Source: Odoribacter splanchnicus DSM 20712 (GTDB lineage: Bacteria; Bacteroidota; Bacteroidia; Bacteroidales; Marinifilaceae). Taken from it: a DNA stretch of 64,000 nucleotides. A model generated the notes under the pieces. The model was given only the letters and a program-made list of their open reading frames with translations. It was not told where the DNA came from and searched no databases. Below are positions 44,417 to 53,817 of this stretch, in pieces (the stretch's first letter is position 1; the number at the start of each line of letters is the position of its first letter). The stretch spans positions 124,001-188,000 of the forward strand of contig NC_015160.1 of assembly GCF_000190535.1 (NCBI RefSeq), in the 5' to 3' direction. Position numbers and translations under genes: made by a program.

Positions 44417-45109
44417 ATGGCTAAGAAAGAAGTAGTTCAAGATATTTTTAATGATATCGCCCCGAAATACGATTTGCTGAATCATCTGTTGTCGATGAAT
44501 ATCGACAAGGGGTGGAGACGGAAAGCGATGAGCTGCATCGGAGAACAGGAGAAGGGATGCTTATTGGATGTTGCCTGTGGTACAGGTGATTTTTCTATTG
44601 CAGCGCACCGGGCCGGAGTGAAGCAAGTGACGGGAATAGATATCTCGGAAAATATGGTGGAGATCGGAAAGAAAAAGGTCGGCGATCTGCATCTTGCTGA
44701 TGCCATTGAGTTGAAGACCGGGGATTGCGAACATATGGAGTTTGCAACCGGGATGTTCGATGTGGTGACGGTGGCTTTCGGTGTGCGTAATTTCGAGCAT
44801 CTGGAGTTGGGATTACAGGAAATGTACAGGGTATTGAAAACGGGGGGGAAAGTGATTATTCTCGAGTTCTCTATGCCGGAGCATTTTCCGATGAAACAGT
44901 TGTACCGCTTTTATTTTTGTCATATTCTTCCGACGATCGGGGGATGGATTTCAGGGAATAAAGGAGCCTATACTTATCTGCCCGAATCGGTAATGAAATT
45001 TCCTCAGGGCGAAACATTCCTGCAAATTATGCGGGACTGTGGTTTTCAGCATCCGGTCCGGCGGAAACTGAGCTTCGGTATCGCCAGCTTGTATGTCGGA
45101 GAAAAATGA
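44417..45109 (+). CDS. menG: demethylmenaquinone methyltransferase MenG/UbiE
   Basis: A 230-residue SAM-dependent methyltransferase performing the last step of menaquinone synthesis. VVQDIFNDIAPKYDLLNHLLS at residue 6-26 is the UbiE signature. LLDVACGTGDFSIAA near 47 binds SAM, VAFGVRNFEHLELGLQEMYR near 118 is the second signature, and TYLPESVMKFPQGE near 185 the third. The start at 44417 is taken because upstream codons encode hairpin sequence. It is convergent with menA, which acts one step earlier in the same pathway. Confidence 0.95.
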   Translation: MAKKEVVQDIFNDIAPKYDLLNHLLSMNIDKGWRRKAMSCIGEQEKGCLLDVACGTGDFSIAAHRAGVKQVTGIDISENMVEIGKKKVGDLHLADAIELKTGDCEHMEFATGMFDVVTVAFGVRNFEHLELGLQEMYRVLKTGGKVIILEFSMPEHFPMKQLYRFYFCHILPTIGGWISGNKGAYTYLPESVMKFPQGETFLQIMRDCGFQHPVRRKLSFGIASLYVGEK

Positions 45110-45121
45110 TTTTTTCGTCGG

Positions 45122-46024
45122 TCAAAAATGGAAAGCTCCCCAACCGGCCAAAAGTGTAAACAGCAGAGTAGAAAGGGATAATACTTTCAATTGCGGGTCC
45201 AACCCGCGACCTTCCGCTTGGACTACTTTTTTCAAATGGATCAGAAAGAGAGGGAGGGTGAACCAAAAGATAAAATGAAAAGGCCTGAATCCGCATAAGC
45301 CCATATAGCTACTCATTGCAACGAATGCTCCGATGATCAGGCAGAAATGATATACTTTGGCTTTGGAGATCCCCAGTATCACCGGTAAAGTACGTTTACC
45401 ACAAAGCCGGTCGTTTTCGATATCGCGCATATTATTCAGGTTCAATACACCTGTCGATAACAGACCGACAGCAGTGGCAGGTAGAAAGATACTGATCGAT
45501 AACCGATGAGTCATTAGAAAATAGGCCCCGCAGACACTGAGTAATCCGAAAAATAAAAAGACAAAGACATCTCCCAGACCATGATAGCCGTAAGCATTTT
45601 TGCCGACCGTGTATTTGATGGCGGCAACGATCGAAGCGGCTCCCAGCATCAGCATAATCAGTCCGTCTGTGCTCAGCAAACTTTCAAAAGCGGTGGAGAC
45701 CAGAGCAGTCCCGGATAAAACGGATAGCAGGACGAAAAGTAAAATCGTTCGTTTAAATTCTTTCAGGGACAGGGCTCCCGACTGAATGCTCCGGATGGGG
45801 CCCAAACGCTCCTCATTATCCGTACCTTTTTGTAGGTCACCTAATTCGTTGGCCAGGTTGGATAAAATTTGAAGACAAAGGGTGGTCACTACTGCTAATA
45901 GAAAAGGAGCCCAGTTGAAATAACCTTCCGAGGCAGCTAAAAGAGTTCCTAAAAAGATTCCGGATAAAGAAAGAGGTAAAGTCCTCAATCGAAAACTGGC
46001 GATATAATATTTTATTTTAGACAT
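45122..46024 (-). CDS. menA: 1,4-dihydroxy-2-naphthoate polyprenyltransferase MenA
   Basis: A 300-residue UbiA-superfamily membrane enzyme that attaches the polyprenyl chain to dihydroxynaphthoate. About nine hydrophobic helices are seen. The first prenyl-diphosphate motif is NLANELGDLQKGTDNEERLG near residue 60-80, and the second is LNLNNMRDIENDRLCGKRTL near 200. The start at 46024 (MSKIKYYIASFRLRTLPLS) is chosen. The frame continues upstream through a tandem repeat encoding QLNNSAT units, which is not part of the family. A TAATTTTG element on the minus strand at 46061-46068 supports this start. Confidence 0.92.
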   Translation of the reverse strand: MSKIKYYIASFRLRTLPLSLSGIFLGTLLAASEGYFNWAPFLLAVVTTLCLQILSNLANELGDLQKGTDNEERLGPIRSIQSGALSLKEFKRTILLFVLLSVLSGTALVSTAFESLLSTDGLIMLMLGAASIVAAIKYTVGKNAYGYHGLGDVFVFLFFGLLSVCGAYFLMTHRLSISIFLPATAVGLLSTGVLNLNNMRDIENDRLCGKRTLPVILGISKAKVYHFCLIIGAFVAMSSYMGLCGFRPFHFIFWFTLPLFLIHLKKVVQAEGRGLDPQLKVLSLSTLLFTLLAGWGAFHF

Positions 46025-46105
46025 TTTAAGGGAATAAATATGCTGTCGATAATCGGGAAACAAAATTACAAATAATTTCGGGAGATGAAAAAGAGAGTTG
46101 AAAAG

Positions 46106-46223
46106 AGTTGCTGAGTTATTGAGTTGCTGAGTTGCTGAGTTATTGAGTTGCTGAGTTGCTGAGTTATTGAGTTGCTGAGTTGCTGAGTTATTGAGTTGCT
46201 GAGTTGCTGAGTTATTGAGTTGC
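46106..46223. repeat. tandem 8-bp repeat array, 24-bp higher-order period
   Basis: About 15 units of GAGTTGCT or GAGTTATT arranged in a regular 24-bp cycle, nearly without error. On the minus strand the array would encode repeats of QLNNSATQ, but it lies upstream of the menA start and promoter element. There are no spacers, so it is not a CRISPR array. Low sequence divergence suggests recent expansion by slippage. Confidence 0.9.
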
Positions 46224-46333
46224 AAAGGAGGGGGAGAGTTGATAAAAAAGATTCGAGTTGTTGGAGAGGGGGGAGTGGAAGATAGGGTTTGAAAGGGGAC
46301 TGATCCTTGAAAGTTTACAAATTTTTGATGGGT

Positions 46334-46387
46334 GAACCTTCGGAATAGAATCCGGAAGGTAGTTCCGCTAATCAGAACCGAAGGTTC
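46334..46387. terminator. hairpin downstream of arcA
   Basis: GAACCTTCGG (46334-46343) pairs with CCGAAGGTTC (46378-46387) across 34 nt, which themselves contain a further partial repeat. It lies 45 nt past the arginine deiminase stop. No strong T run follows in the arcA direction. Confidence 0.45.
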
Positions 46388-46431
46388 TCCAATCAGAGGC
46401 CTCGCCGATCAGGCTTGAAAAGCCGTCAGTC

Positions 46432-47715
46432 TTATAGGTTTGTCCGGTTGATCGGCATGGTCATACAACGGGCGCCACCGCCACCGCGGGGAAGTTCGGA
46501 GCCGTCGATGGTAATTACATATTTTTCGTAAGCACCCGGATTGACTTTGCCGTCGATGAAGTCATTGGCCCGGATGATTTCGAATCCTGCATGATTCATG
46601 GCTTCCATCGTGTAATTGTTGCGGGCGTATCCCAGGACCTGACCAGGACCGACGGCGAAGAAATTGGCTCCGCTATGCCATTGTTCGCGTTCCTGATTCC
46701 AGTCGTCGCTACCACCACAAAGTACGGGCTCCAGATCCATACCCAGTTTTTTCAGGGCAGAGAGTAAGTTCTTTTCACTGCGGATACTCTGGAGTTTTCC
46801 ATTCTGGATCTTGATGTGGACGGTTTGATAGCTTCCCGGATTCAGAATCAGCGGTTCGAAAGCCATACATTTATCCTGATCTAATAAGGTAAATACCATA
46901 TCCAGATGGATGAAGGATTCCGGTGTATGAGGCAGTTGCTGCACAATAATATGTTGTGCTTTTTCACTTTTCCGGCGAATAAACTCGTTGATCAGCATAT
47001 CGATCGCCTGGGTGCTGGTACGGGCGCCGTTTCCGATAACTAAAATATCGTCGCGGGCAATCAAAACGTCACCACCTTCTATGGTACGTACTCTTTGAGT
47101 ACTACCGGAAATGGGAGGAATAGTCAGCGTTTGAGTTTTAAATTCGGGTGTAAAATCGAAAATAGACTGCATGATCACCGATTCCCGGTCACGAATGGAA
47201 TTGGCCATACGACCGATCAACACTTCGTTGTACATACTCATAGAAGCATCACGGGTGAAAAAGAAATTGTGCATGGGACGTAATGCAAACCAGTCTTTAC
47301 TCAAAAACTTCGTCAGATTGTCCTTGACCATTTCTACTCCTTCGATCAATAGGCGGGAAAGATTTTCTGCATTTTCTTCCAGTAATTGTTCTTTCAGGCT
47401 GCCTTTCGGAGATTTTTCACCGATAAACGGTTCGATCCGCTCGATCCGGTCGAGCACTTCCTGTTTGATCTTATCGTCTTTCAGAATATTACACAACAGG
47501 TCTTTGACTTCATAAGTCTTCGTCAGTTTGGATAAAACTCCCGAAATTTGTTTGTATTCTTTCCGGGCAATCGAAAGATTGATAATATCACTGTATAAAG
47601 CTCTTTCAGCATTTTCGGGGGTCATGTTTTCTACTTCTTCGCCGGGAGTATGGATGATGACTCCGTTTAATTTCCCGATTTCTGACTGAACGTTTACTTC
47701 AACGATTGGATTCAT
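46432..47715 (-). CDS. arcA: arginine deiminase
   Basis: A 427-residue guanidino-group-modifying enzyme that hydrolyses arginine to citrulline and ammonia. NFFFTRDASMSMYNEVLIG near residue 150, TIEGGDVLIARDDILVIGNGART near 212-234, FIHLDMVFTLLD near 267 with the catalytic histidine, and LPRGGGGARCMTMPINR at the C-terminus with the nucleophilic cysteine are all intact. No other arc genes (ornithine carbamoyltransferase, carbamate kinase, antiporter) are nearby, so it may serve arginine degradation or acid tolerance with genes elsewhere. A TATTTTTG element at 47851-47858 on the minus strand could be its promoter. Confidence 0.93.
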   Translation of the reverse strand: MNPIVEVNVQSEIGKLNGVIIHTPGEEVENMTPENAERALYSDIINLSIARKEYKQISGVLSKLTKTYEVKDLLCNILKDDKIKQEVLDRIERIEPFIGEKSPKGSLKEQLLEENAENLSRLLIEGVEMVKDNLTKFLSKDWFALRPMHNFFFTRDASMSMYNEVLIGRMANSIRDRESVIMQSIFDFTPEFKTQTLTIPPISGSTQRVRTIEGGDVLIARDDILVIGNGARTSTQAIDMLINEFIRRKSEKAQHIIVQQLPHTPESFIHLDMVFTLLDQDKCMAFEPLILNPGSYQTVHIKIQNGKLQSIRSEKNLLSALKKLGMDLEPVLCGGSDDWNQEREQWHSGANFFAVGPGQVLGYARNNYTMEAMNHAGFEIIRANDFIDGKVNPGAYEKYVITIDGSELPRGGGGARCMTMPINRTNL

Positions 47716-47936
47716 ATGATTATAATTTATTTTTTGCAGTTATATGAAACTACTCTGTCCCTTATCTGTTTCAGATACATGACATTCGGAACCGAGGGTT
47801 TCATAGATTAAAAGTTTGTATTCCGTTGTTTTCTACTTTAAGTATCGTTACAAAAATAGCACATAAATGATTAGTAACCTTATATTTACAGGTTATAATT
47901 ATGCAAAAGGCAAAAATAATTATGCAGAGAAAAGGA

Positions 47937-49304
47937 CTATCCGAGTCCGGTTAAAATCAGGCGGCCGGTGATCAGATAAATGTTCAGACCGATGATATCG
48001 TTGGTCAGAGTAATAAACGGACCTGTCGCTAAGGCCGGATCGATTTTCATCCGGTTTAATAAAAGCGGGAAGGCCGTACCGAAAATAGATGCGAAGAGGA
48101 TAACGACAAAAAGCGATAGCGTTACCGTGATGGGCATGGCCAGAGTTTGCATCCCGAAACACAAAGTCAGCAAGAATATGATAGAGGAACAAATCGTGGC
48201 ATTGATCAGAGCTCCTCCGATTTCTTTTACGATATTCTGAAAGCCATGTTTCAGGCTCAATGAATTGGAAGCCAAGCCTTTTACGACGATGGCAGACGAC
48301 TGTATACCGACATTCCCTCCCATGGCAGTGATGACCGGAATAAACATCGCTGTAACCGGAAATAAAGCGATTTCCGCCTCGTAGCGGGAAATCATCCAGG
48401 CCGATACCATTCCTCCGAACAGGGCGATGATCAGCCAGGGGAGCCGGGCTTTGGTCTGTGCCCAGATGCTATCCGAAGATTCTACATCCTGCGAGATACC
48501 GGACATCATCTGGTAATCCTTGTCTGCCTCTTCACGGATAAAGTCGACTACGTCGTCGATGGTGATTCGTCCGACTAAGCGGCCTACCTGATCGATTACC
48601 GGGATGGCGACCAGGTCGTATTTTTGCATAATCAAAGCCACTGATTCCGCGGGTTCGTCGGTTTTGACCGAGATAATGTCAGGATAGTAAAGATTACTGA
48701 TTTTTGCCGAGGTAGGGGCGGTAATGATTTTTTTCAGGGATAAACGTCCTTTTAGCTTGTTGTCGTCGTCGACTACATATATATTGTATATTTCATCCAG
48801 ATTTTCAGCTTGACGGCTGACTTCCCGCAGACAGGTCAGGACGGTCCAGTTTTCATTTACCATCACCAGCTCTTTGGCCATTAACCCTCCGGCCGTATCC
48901 TCGTCATAATGCAATAAATCGACAATATCTCCTGCCTGTTCGAGGTCCTCCATATGCGACAACACTTCGTGTTGCTGTTCGTTAGGCATGCTCGCTACCA
49001 GATCGGCGGCATCATCCGAGTCCATATTGTCGATAAAGCGACGGGCGATAGTTTCTGCCGGAAAAGATTCGATAAAATGTACTCTTTCCTCTTCGTCGAT
49101 TTCTGCCAGTACGTCTCCTGCTTTTTCGTTATCCAGCAACAAGAATACGAATTGTGCCCTTTCATTATTCAGCTCCTCCAGGATTTCTGCTATATCTGCG
49201 GGGTGAAGCCCGGCAATTTGTTTGCTGACCTCGGTCTTGTTGCCGGCATCGATCAGTTCTTCCAACTGACTCAGAAATTCGTGGGTTAATTCAAATTGTT
49301 GCAT
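47937..49304 (-). CDS. mgtE: magnesium transporter MgtE
   Basis: A 455-residue Mg2+ channel. The N-terminal superhelical domain covers about residues 1-130 (LHPADIAEILEELNNE near 29), a CBS pair lies at about 135-255 (DEDTAGGLMAKELVMVNENW, then DYDLVAIPVID-like sequence), and five transmembrane helices follow. AMGGNVGIQSSAIVVKGLA near 325 and the final LTNDIIGLNIYLITGRLIL helix contain conserved pore residues. The domain order and length are normal. It starts 23 nt after the rsmA stop in the same direction, suggesting one transcript. Confidence 0.93.
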   Translation of the reverse strand: MQQFELTHEFLSQLEELIDAGNKTEVSKQIAGLHPADIAEILEELNNERAQFVFLLLDNEKAGDVLAEIDEEERVHFIESFPAETIARRFIDNMDSDDAADLVASMPNEQQHEVLSHMEDLEQAGDIVDLLHYDEDTAGGLMAKELVMVNENWTVLTCLREVSRQAENLDEIYNIYVVDDDNKLKGRLSLKKIITAPTSAKISNLYYPDIISVKTDEPAESVALIMQKYDLVAIPVIDQVGRLVGRITIDDVVDFIREEADKDYQMMSGISQDVESSDSIWAQTKARLPWLIIALFGGMVSAWMISRYEAEIALFPVTAMFIPVITAMGGNVGIQSSAIVVKGLASNSLSLKHGFQNIVKEIGGALINATICSSIIFLLTLCFGMQTLAMPITVTLSLFVVILFASIFGTAFPLLLNRMKIDPALATGPFITLTNDIIGLNIYLITGRLILTGLG

Positions 49305-49327
49305 CCTGAAAATTTTAGATCGTCGTT

Positions 49328-50113
49328 TTATGCTTTATCGCCAATGTTCCTGTTTTTCTCGATATCCTGGCAGAGCTGGAGGAAGTCGGTAATACCGAGC
49401 TGTTCAGGCCGTAAATTCAGATAGGGAGAGTCGAATCCCGGAGGAATGATCCCGCGGATTGAATTCCTGAGTGTCTTCCGGCGTTGATTGAACCCTGTTT
49501 TTACGACATTGAAGAATAGTTTCTCTTCACATCCCAGTTCCACGCGTTCGTTCCGGGTCAACCGGATGACTGCCGATTTGACTTTAGGAGGCGGATCGAA
49601 AACCTTCTCCCCTACGGTGAATAGATATTCGATGTGATAGAATGCTTGAAGAAAGACACTTAAAATACCATATGTTTTGCTACCCGGAGAGGCTGCAATC
49701 CGTTCGGCCACTTCTTTTTGTATCATACAGACCACCTGACGGACCAAATGCCGGTTTTCAATGATCCGGAAGAAAATTTGCGATGAGATATTGTAAGGTA
49801 GATTGCCGATCACAGAGAAAGGTTCCTGATAATATTGGCGGATATCTGTTTTCAGAAAATCTCCGTATAGAATCCGGTCCTGATATTCCGGTAATTCCTG
49901 ATGCAGATAATCGATCGATTCCTGATCGATATCGATGGCCCGGACCGAAAATGCCGGATTGGCGAAAAGATGGCGGGTAAGTACACCCATCCCCGGACCG
50001 ATTTCCAGTATATCCCGGGTGACAGGAAGTAAACTATCCGTAATTTTCCGTGCAATATTCTGGTCACGCAGAAAATGCTGTCCCAGACTTTTTTTAGCTC
50101 TGACAATACTCAT
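49328..50113 (-). CDS. rsmA: 16S rRNA dimethyladenosine transferase RsmA (KsgA)
   Basis: A 261-residue enzyme that dimethylates two adjacent adenosines near the 3' end of 16S rRNA. KKSLGQHFLRDQNIARKI opens the protein, LEIGPGMGVLTRHLF near residue 36 binds SAM, and GNLPYNISSQIFF near residue 100 is the catalytic NLPY motif. FDPPPKVKSAVIRL near 187 is also typical. The start at 50113 is chosen by homology, since codons upstream encode unrelated residues. Confidence 0.95.
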   Translation of the reverse strand: MSIVRAKKSLGQHFLRDQNIARKITDSLLPVTRDILEIGPGMGVLTRHLFANPAFSVRAIDIDQESIDYLHQELPEYQDRILYGDFLKTDIRQYYQEPFSVIGNLPYNISSQIFFRIIENRHLVRQVVCMIQKEVAERIAASPGSKTYGILSVFLQAFYHIEYLFTVGEKVFDPPPKVKSAVIRLTRNERVELGCEEKLFFNVVKTGFNQRRKTLRNSIRGIIPPGFDSPYLNLRPEQLGITDFLQLCQDIEKNRNIGDKA

Positions 50114-50146
50114 GTTACAAAAGTATACAATTTCGGCGGAAAACGG

Positions 50147-50176
50147 TTTGGGCATGGGCATATTTTTGTACATTTG
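50147..50176 (+). promoter_or_regulatory. promoter of the flippase-like gene
   Basis: TTTG at 50147-50150 and TACATTTG at 50169-50176, 18 nt apart, 27 nt before the start at 50204. Confidence 0.55.
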
Positions 50177-50203
50177 CAAACAATTTTATAAACCGATTTT
50201 CGT

Positions 50204-51223
50204 ATGCACCCTCTTGTAAAAAATACGATAAAATTTTTTTTATTTCTGGCCGTATCGGCCTTTTTATTCTGGTTGGTCTACCGGGATCAGAATTGGGATG
50301 AATTGCTGACAGTGCTTAAAGAAGATGTGAATTATTTCTGGATCGGAGTAGCTTGTGTTATGGGGATTGCCAGTCACGTCAGCCGGGCCCTGCGGTGGCA
50401 GTTGCTGACCGCATCTATGGGGTATAGGATTTCTTTCGGGAATAGTTTTATGGGGGTGATGATCGGATATTTCGCCAATTTGGCTATCCCGCGGATGGGC
50501 GAGTTTACCCGTTGTGGGGTAGTCAGTAAATATGAGGAAGTTCCTTTTTCTAAATTATTGGGTACGGTTGTGACCGAACGGGTAATCGATATGATGATTT
50601 TATTGTTCCTGACCTTGATTGTCGTCATTACCCAGTTTAAACAAGTCGGTATTTTTTTAGATAATAATCAGGAGATTGAAGAGAAGGTGGTGAATATGTT
50701 CCATTCTTCATGGATGTTGTTGGTGTTGGTTGTTTTGGCGGCTGTCGGTTGGTTGTTTTGGCGGTTGATCCGTAAAACTCGTTTTAAAGAACGGATTCAT
50801 TCTTTTTTTAAAGGACTGAAAGAAGGGTTGCTTAGTGTGAAAGATGTGCGACACAAAGGATTGTTCGTTTTTTATTCCTTATTTATCTGGTTGATGTATT
50901 TCCTGATGTTTTATGTCTGCTTCTTCTGTTTTCAGTTTACTTCGCATTTGGGGGCACTGGTCGGGTTGACCATTTTCGTTCTTTCGAGTTATGGTATGGT
51001 GGCTCCTGTACAGGGAGGTATCGGGGCCTGGCATTTTATGGTTATAGCAGCTTTGATGATTTATTTGCCGCATACCCCGAATATCGAAAGCATGGCCAAA
51101 ACTTTTGCTCTATTGACCCACGGTACAATGACGTTGTTATATATCGTGGTCGGTGTGATTTGTGTAATCTTGCTGCCGCTTTATAATAATGCCGCAGGAA
51201 AACAGGGAAAGGATCGGAGGTAA
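50204..51223 (+). CDS. UPF0104/lysylphosphatidylglycerol-synthase-like membrane protein
   Basis: A 339-residue integral membrane protein with about eight helices, belonging to the flippase-like domain family related to the membrane half of MprF. HVSRALRWQLLTASMGYRIS near residue 60 and ANLAIPRMGEFTRCGVVSKYE near 88-108 are the family's best conserved parts. GGIGAWHFMVIAALMIY near 273 is the second. No synthetase domain is fused. A role in lipid or polyprenyl-lipid translocation is likely but unproven. The downstream rsmG start follows 16 nt after its stop. Confidence 0.85.
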   Translation: MHPLVKNTIKFFLFLAVSAFLFWLVYRDQNWDELLTVLKEDVNYFWIGVACVMGIASHVSRALRWQLLTASMGYRISFGNSFMGVMIGYFANLAIPRMGEFTRCGVVSKYEEVPFSKLLGTVVTERVIDMMILLFLTLIVVITQFKQVGIFLDNNQEIEEKVVNMFHSSWMLLVLVVLAAVGWLFWRLIRKTRFKERIHSFFKGLKEGLLSVKDVRHKGLFVFYSLFIWLMYFLMFYVCFFCFQFTSHLGALVGLTIFVLSSYGMVAPVQGGIGAWHFMVIAALMIYLPHTPNIESMAKTFALLTHGTMTLLYIVVGVICVILLPLYNNAAGKQGKDRR

Positions 51224-51239
51224 GTTAATTATTTTGACT

Positions 51240-51869
51240 ATGGGCACAGTGAATTTGATATATGATTATTTTCCGGAACTGACGGAGGAGCAACGGGAAC
51301 GTTTTGCTCGTCTGGAAGGTTTGTATCGGGAATGGAATGAAAAGATAAACGTGATTTCCCGCAAAGATATGGATGAGTTTTGGGTACATCATGTGTTGCA
51401 TTCACTGGCGATCGCAAAGATCATCCGTTTTGCTCCCGGGACTCGGGTGATGGATGTCGGTACAGGAGGAGGATTCCCGGGGATTCCTTTGGCTATTTTG
51501 TTTCCTGAGGTAAATTTCTATCTGATCGATTCCATCGGCAAAAAGATAAAAGTCGTGGAAGGGATTCGGGATGCTTTGGGGTTACAGCATGTCAGGACCG
51601 AGCAGATCCGCGTGGAAAATGTTGCGGAACAACAGGATTTTATTGTCAGCCGGGCTGTGACAGCTTTTCCTGCCTTTGTCAAACTGATTCGGGGAAAGAT
51701 CCGGAAGGACTCGGCCCATTCCCTGGACAATGGAGTGATCTATTTAAAAGGAGGAGATTTTGAGGAAGAAATTGCACCTTTCCGTTCTAAAGTGAAAATC
51801 TATTCCATTCCTGACTTTTTTTCGGAAGATTTTTTTGAAACCAAGAAAATCATCTATTTGAAGAATTAG
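51240..51869 (+). CDS. rsmG: 16S rRNA (guanine-527-N7) methyltransferase RsmG
   Basis: A 209-residue SAM-dependent methyltransferase modifying G527 in the 530 loop. LYREWNEKINVISRKDMDEF near residue 30 and VMDVGTGGGFPGIPLAILFP near 70-90 are diagnostic, and LIDSIGKKIKVVEGI near 95 follows. The start at 51240 avoids overlap with the membrane gene upstream and aligns with typical RsmG proteins. Confidence 0.94.
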   Translation: MGTVNLIYDYFPELTEEQRERFARLEGLYREWNEKINVISRKDMDEFWVHHVLHSLAIAKIIRFAPGTRVMDVGTGGGFPGIPLAILFPEVNFYLIDSIGKKIKVVEGIRDALGLQHVRTEQIRVENVAEQQDFIVSRAVTAFPAFVKLIRGKIRKDSAHSLDNGVIYLKGGDFEEEIAPFRSKVKIYSIPDFFSEDFFETKKIIYLKN

Positions 51870-51903
51870 TTCTTTCAATATTTTTTTATTTTTGCCGTAC
51901 TAT

Positions 51904-52452
51904 ATGAGGTGTAAAGATGAACAGGAAATATTGACCTTGATTAGTTGCGGTAATCCGGATGGACTAAAAAGCCTTTTTGATCTTTATTATAAGCCTCTTT
52001 GTATTTTTGCTATGAACTTTCTGGATTCTTTCGGTGAGTCGGAAGATATCGTCCAGGACTTGTTTGTGAAGTTTTGGGAAAAATATAAAGATAAACAGTT
52101 CGAGGGATCGTTGAGGGCTTATTTTTTTACTGCTGTCCAGCATAATTGCGCGAAGGTGTTAAAATTGAAGAACCGCTATAATTTACAGTTGGAAGAGGAA
52201 TATATCGACGAGCCGGTGTATTCCGAAGAGGAGTTTGAAGGAGAGTGCCGGAAATTATATGCCGAAATAGCCCGTCTTCCCGAACAATGCCGGAAAGTGT
52301 TCGAGCTGATCGTATTAAAAGATATGAAATACAAAGAAGTGGCTGACTTTCTCGGTTTATCTGTGAATACCGTAAAGACTCATTTTGCCCGTGCATTGAA
52401 ACAATTGCGCAGTTCTCTTCAAATTCTGCTTGTTTTCTTACTTCGGAAATAG
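51904..52452 (+). CDS. ECF-type RNA polymerase sigma factor
   Basis: A 182-residue extracytoplasmic-function sigma factor. Region 2 is seen in LFDLYYKPLCIFAMNFL...SEDIVQDLFVKFWEKY at about residues 23-60, and region 4 in LPEQCRKVFELIVLKDMKYKEV...VNTVKTHFARALKQL at about 120-170. It should direct transcription of the downstream SusC operon when released by the FecR protein. The ATG at 51904 is preferred because TATTTTTG at 51887-51894, a possible -7 element, covers the upstream TTG. It is the first of six genes with a common orientation. Confidence 0.92.
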   Translation: MRCKDEQEILTLISCGNPDGLKSLFDLYYKPLCIFAMNFLDSFGESEDIVQDLFVKFWEKYKDKQFEGSLRAYFFTAVQHNCAKVLKLKNRYNLQLEEEYIDEPVYSEEEFEGECRKLYAEIARLPEQCRKVFELIVLKDMKYKEVADFLGLSVNTVKTHFARALKQLRSSLQILLVFLLRK

Positions 52453-52636
52453 CGATCGGGGTATCGCTGAAAAGCCTTGGGGGATAGGTTATCCGTAAAT
52501 TGCCTTTTCGGGTAAATTATTTTTTCGAAAAAAAATTTCATTTCATTCACCCATTTTAATCTTTTTGAGCTTTAGGTAATAGAAACGTTTTCTAAATAAA
52601 TCGTCTGTGCGCAGGATAAATTTAAAATCGAAAGCA

Positions 52637-53797
52637 ATGAATGAAGAGGAATTAGTCTCTTATGTGGTTCGCTATTGTAAACATGAATTATCGGAAGAAG
52701 AATACCGGTTTTTACAACGGTGGTTGGAGGAAAAACAGGAAAATCGGCAAACTTTCCGGGAATGGGTGAGAACTTATAGACAAGGGCGTAAGGTGGGGTG
52801 TTGGGATGGGATTCAGGAGGAGCAGGCCTGGGAGCAAATATCCTGCCGTCTCTCTGCCTCGCCCCGGAAGAGACGTCGCTTATGGAAGGAATGGTGGAAA
52901 CAAGTTGCAATACTGATCCTTTTATTGGGTAGCGGATTATTGTATTATTCGTTGCAACAGTTACAGGAAAGTCGGGAGACCGCTTTGTCTCAGATCGTTC
53001 CGGGTAGCCGAAAGGCGGTGTTGCGTTTGTCGGATGGGCGGGAAGTTACACTGGAAAAAGAGACTACCTGCGTATTGACCGAGGAAGACGGTACCCGGAT
53101 TTCAGTCGGAGGGCAGGAGCATATCGTTTATCAGGCTGTAAGCCAGGAACAGGAAAAATTGGCTTATAATACAATTACCGTGCCCCGGGGCGGGGAATAT
53201 TCCCTGGTATTGTCGGACGGTACACGGGTGTGGCTGAATGCGGAAACCGAACTGACTTATCCCACGGTTTTTGGCAAGGGAGAGAGAAAATTGATGCTGA
53301 AAGGGGAAGCTTGTTTCGAAGTAGTAACAGATACAGCCCGTCCTTTTATTGTCGAGAGTTTCTACAATCGCGTCGAGGTGTTGGGTACGCGCTTTAATGT
53401 TTCTGCTTATACCGGTAAAAGTGCGGTGAAAACTACTTTGTTGAGGGGAAAGGTCAAAGTGTCGAATAGAAAAGGACAGTTGGTCTTGTCACCGGGCGAA
53501 CAAGCCGTTTGCCTGGAAGAAGAAATAGAAAAATGTGAAGTCGATGCCCGGGCTGTGGCTGCCTGGGTAGACGGAACTTTTGAATTTGAAAACATGTCTT
53601 TAGGCGAAATCACCGATCAATTGGGACGTTGGTACGATGTAGACTTTGTATTTGCCGATCCGCAGTTGAAAGCAATCACTTTTACGGGAGCTGCTACCCG
53701 TTATCGTGAATTGGATTTTGTGTTGCGGATGCTGGAAGAATTGGCTCGGGTACGGTTCCAGTTAGAAAATAAAACGATCCGGGTTTCGAAAATTTGA
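52637..53797 (+). CDS. FecR-family anti-sigma factor
   Basis: A 386-residue inner-membrane regulator. The N-terminal cytoplasmic part (about residues 1-95) should hold the ECF sigma factor. A single membrane helix (VAILILLLGSGLLYYSL) spans residues about 98-115. The periplasmic FecR domain includes TVPRGGEYSLVLSDGTRVWLNAET near 185-208, VEVLGTRFNVSAY near 250, and a C-terminal DUF4974-like part (NMSLGEITDQLGRWYDVDF near 320). It receives the signal from the STN domain of the SusC protein encoded 20 nt downstream. The start at 52637 removes ten upstream codons without homology. Confidence 0.92.
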   Translation: MNEEELVSYVVRYCKHELSEEEYRFLQRWLEEKQENRQTFREWVRTYRQGRKVGCWDGIQEEQAWEQISCRLSASPRKRRRLWKEWWKQVAILILLLGSGLLYYSLQQLQESRETALSQIVPGSRKAVLRLSDGREVTLEKETTCVLTEEDGTRISVGGQEHIVYQAVSQEQEKLAYNTITVPRGGEYSLVLSDGTRVWLNAETELTYPTVFGKGERKLMLKGEACFEVVTDTARPFIVESFYNRVEVLGTRFNVSAYTGKSAVKTTLLRGKVKVSNRKGQLVLSPGEQAVCLEEEIEKCEVDARAVAAWVDGTFEFENMSLGEITDQLGRWYDVDFVFADPQLKAITFTGAATRYRELDFVLRMLEELARVRFQLENKTIRVSKI

Positions 53798-53817
53798 ATC
53801 TACTAAACTACAAAATT

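Noticed and set aside
46106..46223. CRISPR array
   Set aside because: The units are contiguous 8-bp repeats without spacers, and no cas genes are nearby.
46025..46225. Repeat-coded N-terminal extension of MenA
   Set aside because: The repeat region lies upstream of a promoter element and of the homologous start at 46024.
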